Notes under the pieces: model-generated | Seen by the model: the letters and a program-made list of their open reading frames with translations, nothing else | What the model was told of the DNA's origin: nothing | Database searches by the model: none | Assembly (NCBI GenBank): GCA_018830415.1 | Contig: JAHJSJ010000172.1 | Span: 1 to 16,589, forward strand | Direction: 5' to 3' | DNA: 16,589 nt | From: Alphaproteobacteria bacterium | GTDB taxonomy: Bacteria; Pseudomonadota; Alphaproteobacteria; Sphingomonadales; Sphingomonadaceae | Made by a program: the position numbers and the translations under genes | Part shown: piece by piece, positions 14,271 through 16,589 of the stretch | Layout of the letters: every line of letters begins with the position of its first letter | How positions within the stretch are numbered: position 1 is the stretch's first letter

Positions 14271-14588
14271 TCCGAGCAAAATCGCGGTCTGATGCATCGA
14301 AAGCGCCAGCGTAGCATTGTGGCGATGCAAGGCTGACGATTCAGCAAAGTACAAATTGCCTTGTCGCTCCCTCTAATACCAGCGCTGAGATGCTGACCGA
14401 TCGCGCGCTGGTATTATTGCAGTCAATTGAAAAGTAATCTTATTTTGAAAGATTGGACTTCTCCCATACCCACCACAAATTTGTAACTAACTACATCCTG
14501 TGTGGCGGACAAGCGTGTTGCGCACCAAGCCTTCATCCCACAAGGGTTCACAATCGCCCGCTGCACTGCCTAACGATCAGTTGCTGCC
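14271..14588. other. Convergent intergenic region; no gene seen
   Basis: This 318-bp gap lies between the gntR stop and the stop of the minus-strand gene. It holds two dyads. The first pairs TGCATCG (14293-14299) with CGATGCA (14323-14329). The second is a longer 12-bp repeat at 14374-14416. The remainder is AT-richer (14420-14490) and without recognisable coding sequence. Confidence 0.5.
14374..14416. terminator. 12-bp perfect inverted repeat, candidate bidirectional terminator
   Basis: TAATACCAGCGC (14374-14385) and GCGCTGGTATTA (14405-14416) form a perfect 12-bp stem with a 19-nt loop between two converging genes. There is no T-run on either side beyond TTATT, so intrinsic termination would be weak. 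A protein-binding site is the alternative. Confidence 0.4.
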
Positions 14589-16589
14589 CTATTCGATGAT
14601 GTAGCGCACCCGCAGCGTGAAACTGCGCCCGGCCCCAAGCCCGCCGTCCGGCCGCACCCGGAAACTCGTGACGCTGGGATCGCAGCCTTGCGCGTCGGCG
14701 GTCGGAACATGCGTCCAGTTGACTCCGGCATCATTGGAAAATTCGAGACTGTCGCCAACCGAGGCGAGCGAGGCGAAGCTGTATGTCAGCCCTGATCCGC
14801 CAGGATCAGCAAACACAACCGGGCCGCCTGCGCGGGAGATCTGGCACAGTTTGGCGTCAGCCGGACCATTATCAACCACCACCACGCTGTTCGCGTCGGT
14901 GGCATCAGTGCCATTATTGACCACTGAAATCAGGTATTCGACCAGCGCGCCGGGGATCGCCTTGGGATTATTGGCGAGATTCACCGGATCGGAAATCAGC
15001 GAGCTGACCTTGGTGATCGACAAAGTAGCAAAGGGGTTGCAGACGAACAGATCGTGCAGGCTGATCCCTTGCTGTCCTGGATTGGTCGGCGCGGTTGTGT
15101 GATTGCCATAGCGGATCGTGATCGTGTCCACCGGATTGTTGAAAGTCACTACCACATTGCCCAAGGGTTCATTGTCGCCGGACAACGCATCGCCGATCGC
15201 GATATTGCCTTGCACAAAATTGGCATTGCCGTTGGTCAATTGGGGCAGCACTTGATTGCCGCCAAAGCCGCCCACCACTTCGACCCGGTCAGCGAATTGA
15301 TTGGCAAAGAAATCAACGTCAAAGATGGTGAACTGAACGCCGCTGAACGAGCGCGGCAGCGTGATCGTCATTTGGACCACACCTGCCTGGTTGGGTTGAT
15401 CGGCGATCACCGTCAGACCCGGCTCGGCGGGGGAAAGGCCGCCGGTCGTCGCGCTGTTCACCGTTGGTGATTGCCCACCGAAGCCGGCGAGATTCTGATA
15501 AACACCGTCATTGGTCAGACGGAAACGGATGTTGCCAAAACTGGCAAAGGCATAGGTATTGTCGGTCGATCCGGCAGCCCAGCCCGATATGGTGCCCCAA
15601 TCAAACACCGAAAACCCTGCCGGGCACACCAGTTGGGGCGGGATGCCTGCCGCCCGGCCCGATTGCACGATGAAGGTCGATACCGCGTAATCATCCTCTC
15701 CGGTCGCGCCGTTATTCACGGTGGAATCTGGATCAGGCAGGCTGCTGGAAATGATTTCAGCGGTGTTGGTCACAGTGGTTCCAGCGCTTGCAGCAACCGT
15801 ACCGGTGATGGTGATAACCGCAACCTCTCCCGGTGCGAGCGTGCCGACCGTCCACACCCCGGTTCCGGCGTTAAAACTGCCTGTGCCACTGGCGCTGGTA
15901 AAGGTTAAGTTGGGGGGCAAAGTATCGCGCACCTGAATGACGGTCGCGGTGCCGGTGGATGCTGATGCGTTGAACACTGTCAACCGCCAGGACGCGCTGC
16001 CGCCAGCGGTCGGCGGAGCGCCGATCAATTGCTTGGTCAGCGAAAGATCGGCGAAGTTGCTGGGAATCGATGTGAGGTACAGCTCAGCATGACGGAAATT
16101 GCCGTTGTCGGCACTTGGGAAGAGATCACAGATTTCAAGTCGCCATGTGCCCGCGGCATTGCGCCCGTTAAACGCCGATAATGCGCTGCGTGGGCGAAAG
16201 CGGTTTTGAAACGGCGGTGCGGTGGCTGAATGGTTCCCCGTCGCACTGTCGGTGTTGACCAGTTGGGGTGCGGAATCGTCCAGCCGAACATTGAAATTGT
16301 CACCACTGGTGTTCGCGGTATCGCCGTTGGTGAGCGGCACGCGCGTGCCGTCGGGTCCGACCAACGTCATCTGCAAATCGCCGCGCCATGTATGCGTAAC
16401 CAACACCCCGATATCGACATCGCCGATGATAAAATTGTTAGTGACTACAAAATTGCGAACCAGGGGCGCGGTGCAGGTGGTCGACCCATTGATTGCCCCG
16501 TCGGCCGTGTTGACCACGGTGGTCACCGATTGCGCCGCTGCCGGAACGGTCAACCCGCCGGCCAACACCGCAGCCAGCAGGCCCAGCAC
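14589..16589 (-). CDS. Secreted P-domain and DUF11-repeat protein, N-terminus at window edge
   Basis: There are 667 codons including the stop. The frame begins exactly at the window edge with a GTG, so the true start is probably further right. The visible N-terminus LGLLAAVLAGGLTVPAAAQS is the end of a signal peptide cleaved near AAAQ/S. Residues about 35-175 resemble a proprotein-convertase P domain (IGDVDIGVLVTHTWRGDL, LVGPDGTRVPL, AAGTWRLEICD). Residues about 180-300 are a DUF11-type beta-sandwich (ADLSLTKQL ... GTLAPGEVAVITITGTV), and a second DUF11-like module occurs near the C-terminal third (ATLSITKVSSLI ... GALVEYLISVVNNGTD). Such proteins are extracellular or surface structural proteins without known enzymatic activity. 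The end of the frame, RVRYIIE, carries no recognised sorting signal. It converges on the gntR operon and appears unrelated to it. Confidence 0.8.
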   Translation of the reverse strand: MLGLLAAVLAGGLTVPAAAQSVTTVVNTADGAINGSTTCTAPLVRNFVVTNNFIIGDVDIGVLVTHTWRGDLQMTLVGPDGTRVPLTNGDTANTSGDNFNVRLDDSAPQLVNTDSATGNHSATAPPFQNRFRPRSALSAFNGRNAAGTWRLEICDLFPSADNGNFRHAELYLTSIPSNFADLSLTKQLIGAPPTAGGSASWRLTVFNASASTGTATVIQVRDTLPPNLTFTSASGTGSFNAGTGVWTVGTLAPGEVAVITITGTVAASAGTTVTNTAEIISSSLPDPDSTVNNGATGEDDYAVSTFIVQSGRAAGIPPQLVCPAGFSVFDWGTISGWAAGSTDNTYAFASFGNIRFRLTNDGVYQNLAGFGGQSPTVNSATTGGLSPAEPGLTVIADQPNQAGVVQMTITLPRSFSGVQFTIFDVDFFANQFADRVEVVGGFGGNQVLPQLTNGNANFVQGNIAIGDALSGDNEPLGNVVVTFNNPVDTITIRYGNHTTAPTNPGQQGISLHDLFVCNPFATLSITKVSSLISDPVNLANNPKAIPGALVEYLISVVNNGTDATDANSVVVVDNGPADAKLCQISRAGGPVVFADPGGSGLTYSFASLASVGDSLEFSNDAGVNWTHVPTADAQGCDPSVTSFRVRPDGGLGAGRSFTLRVRYIIE

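Overview
The window looks like chromosomal or mobile-island DNA from a GC-rich alphaproteobacterium, most likely a member of the Sphingomonadales. This is an inference from the gene families present. They are a lasso-peptide cluster with an isopeptidase, a TonB receptor and a FecI-type sigma factor; a luxI-phyH quorum-sensing unit; and a DUF6499/DUF2285 regulator. No rRNA, tRNA, CRISPR array or insertion sequence was recognised.

Layout. At the left edge there is a truncated, secreted thermonuclease-like gene on the minus strand (1-344). It is followed by a solitary single-chain nucleotidyltransferase-HEPN protein (757-1695). After a 470-bp non-coding stretch with notable dyad symmetries, a plus-strand lasso-peptide operon runs from 2169 to 4707. 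It encodes a 44-46 residue precursor, a fused leader-binding/protease B protein and an asparagine-synthetase-like cyclase C. Only 3 nt beyond the end of C, a converging minus-strand unit (9990 to 4711) encodes an ECF sigma factor, an outer-membrane TonB-dependent receptor and an S9-family lasso isopeptidase. Together these genes would make a lasso peptide with a predicted 8-residue Gly1-Asp8 ring, take it back up and open it. No ABC exporter and no FecR-type anti-sigma gene is present in the window.

The right half is regulatory. A gene split between two reading frames (10317-11079) matches the DUF6499-DUF2285 architecture of FseA, the excision activator of the Mesorhizobium symbiosis island ICEMlSymR7A. 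FseA is made by a +1 programmed ribosomal frameshift at UUU-C. The same tetranucleotide lies exactly where the frames here must be joined, giving a 253-residue product. Next come luxR (11337-12089) and a translationally coupled luxI-phyH-gntR operon (12191-14270). The ribosome-binding site of luxI lies in one arm of an 8-bp perfect hairpin. The fseA-luxR-luxI neighbourhood suggests a quorum-sensing-controlled mobile-element circuit placed beside, and possibly coupled to, a lasso-peptide cluster.

The window ends with a large secreted protein on the minus strand (14589-16589, N-terminus at the edge) carrying a P-domain-like region and DUF11-type repeats.
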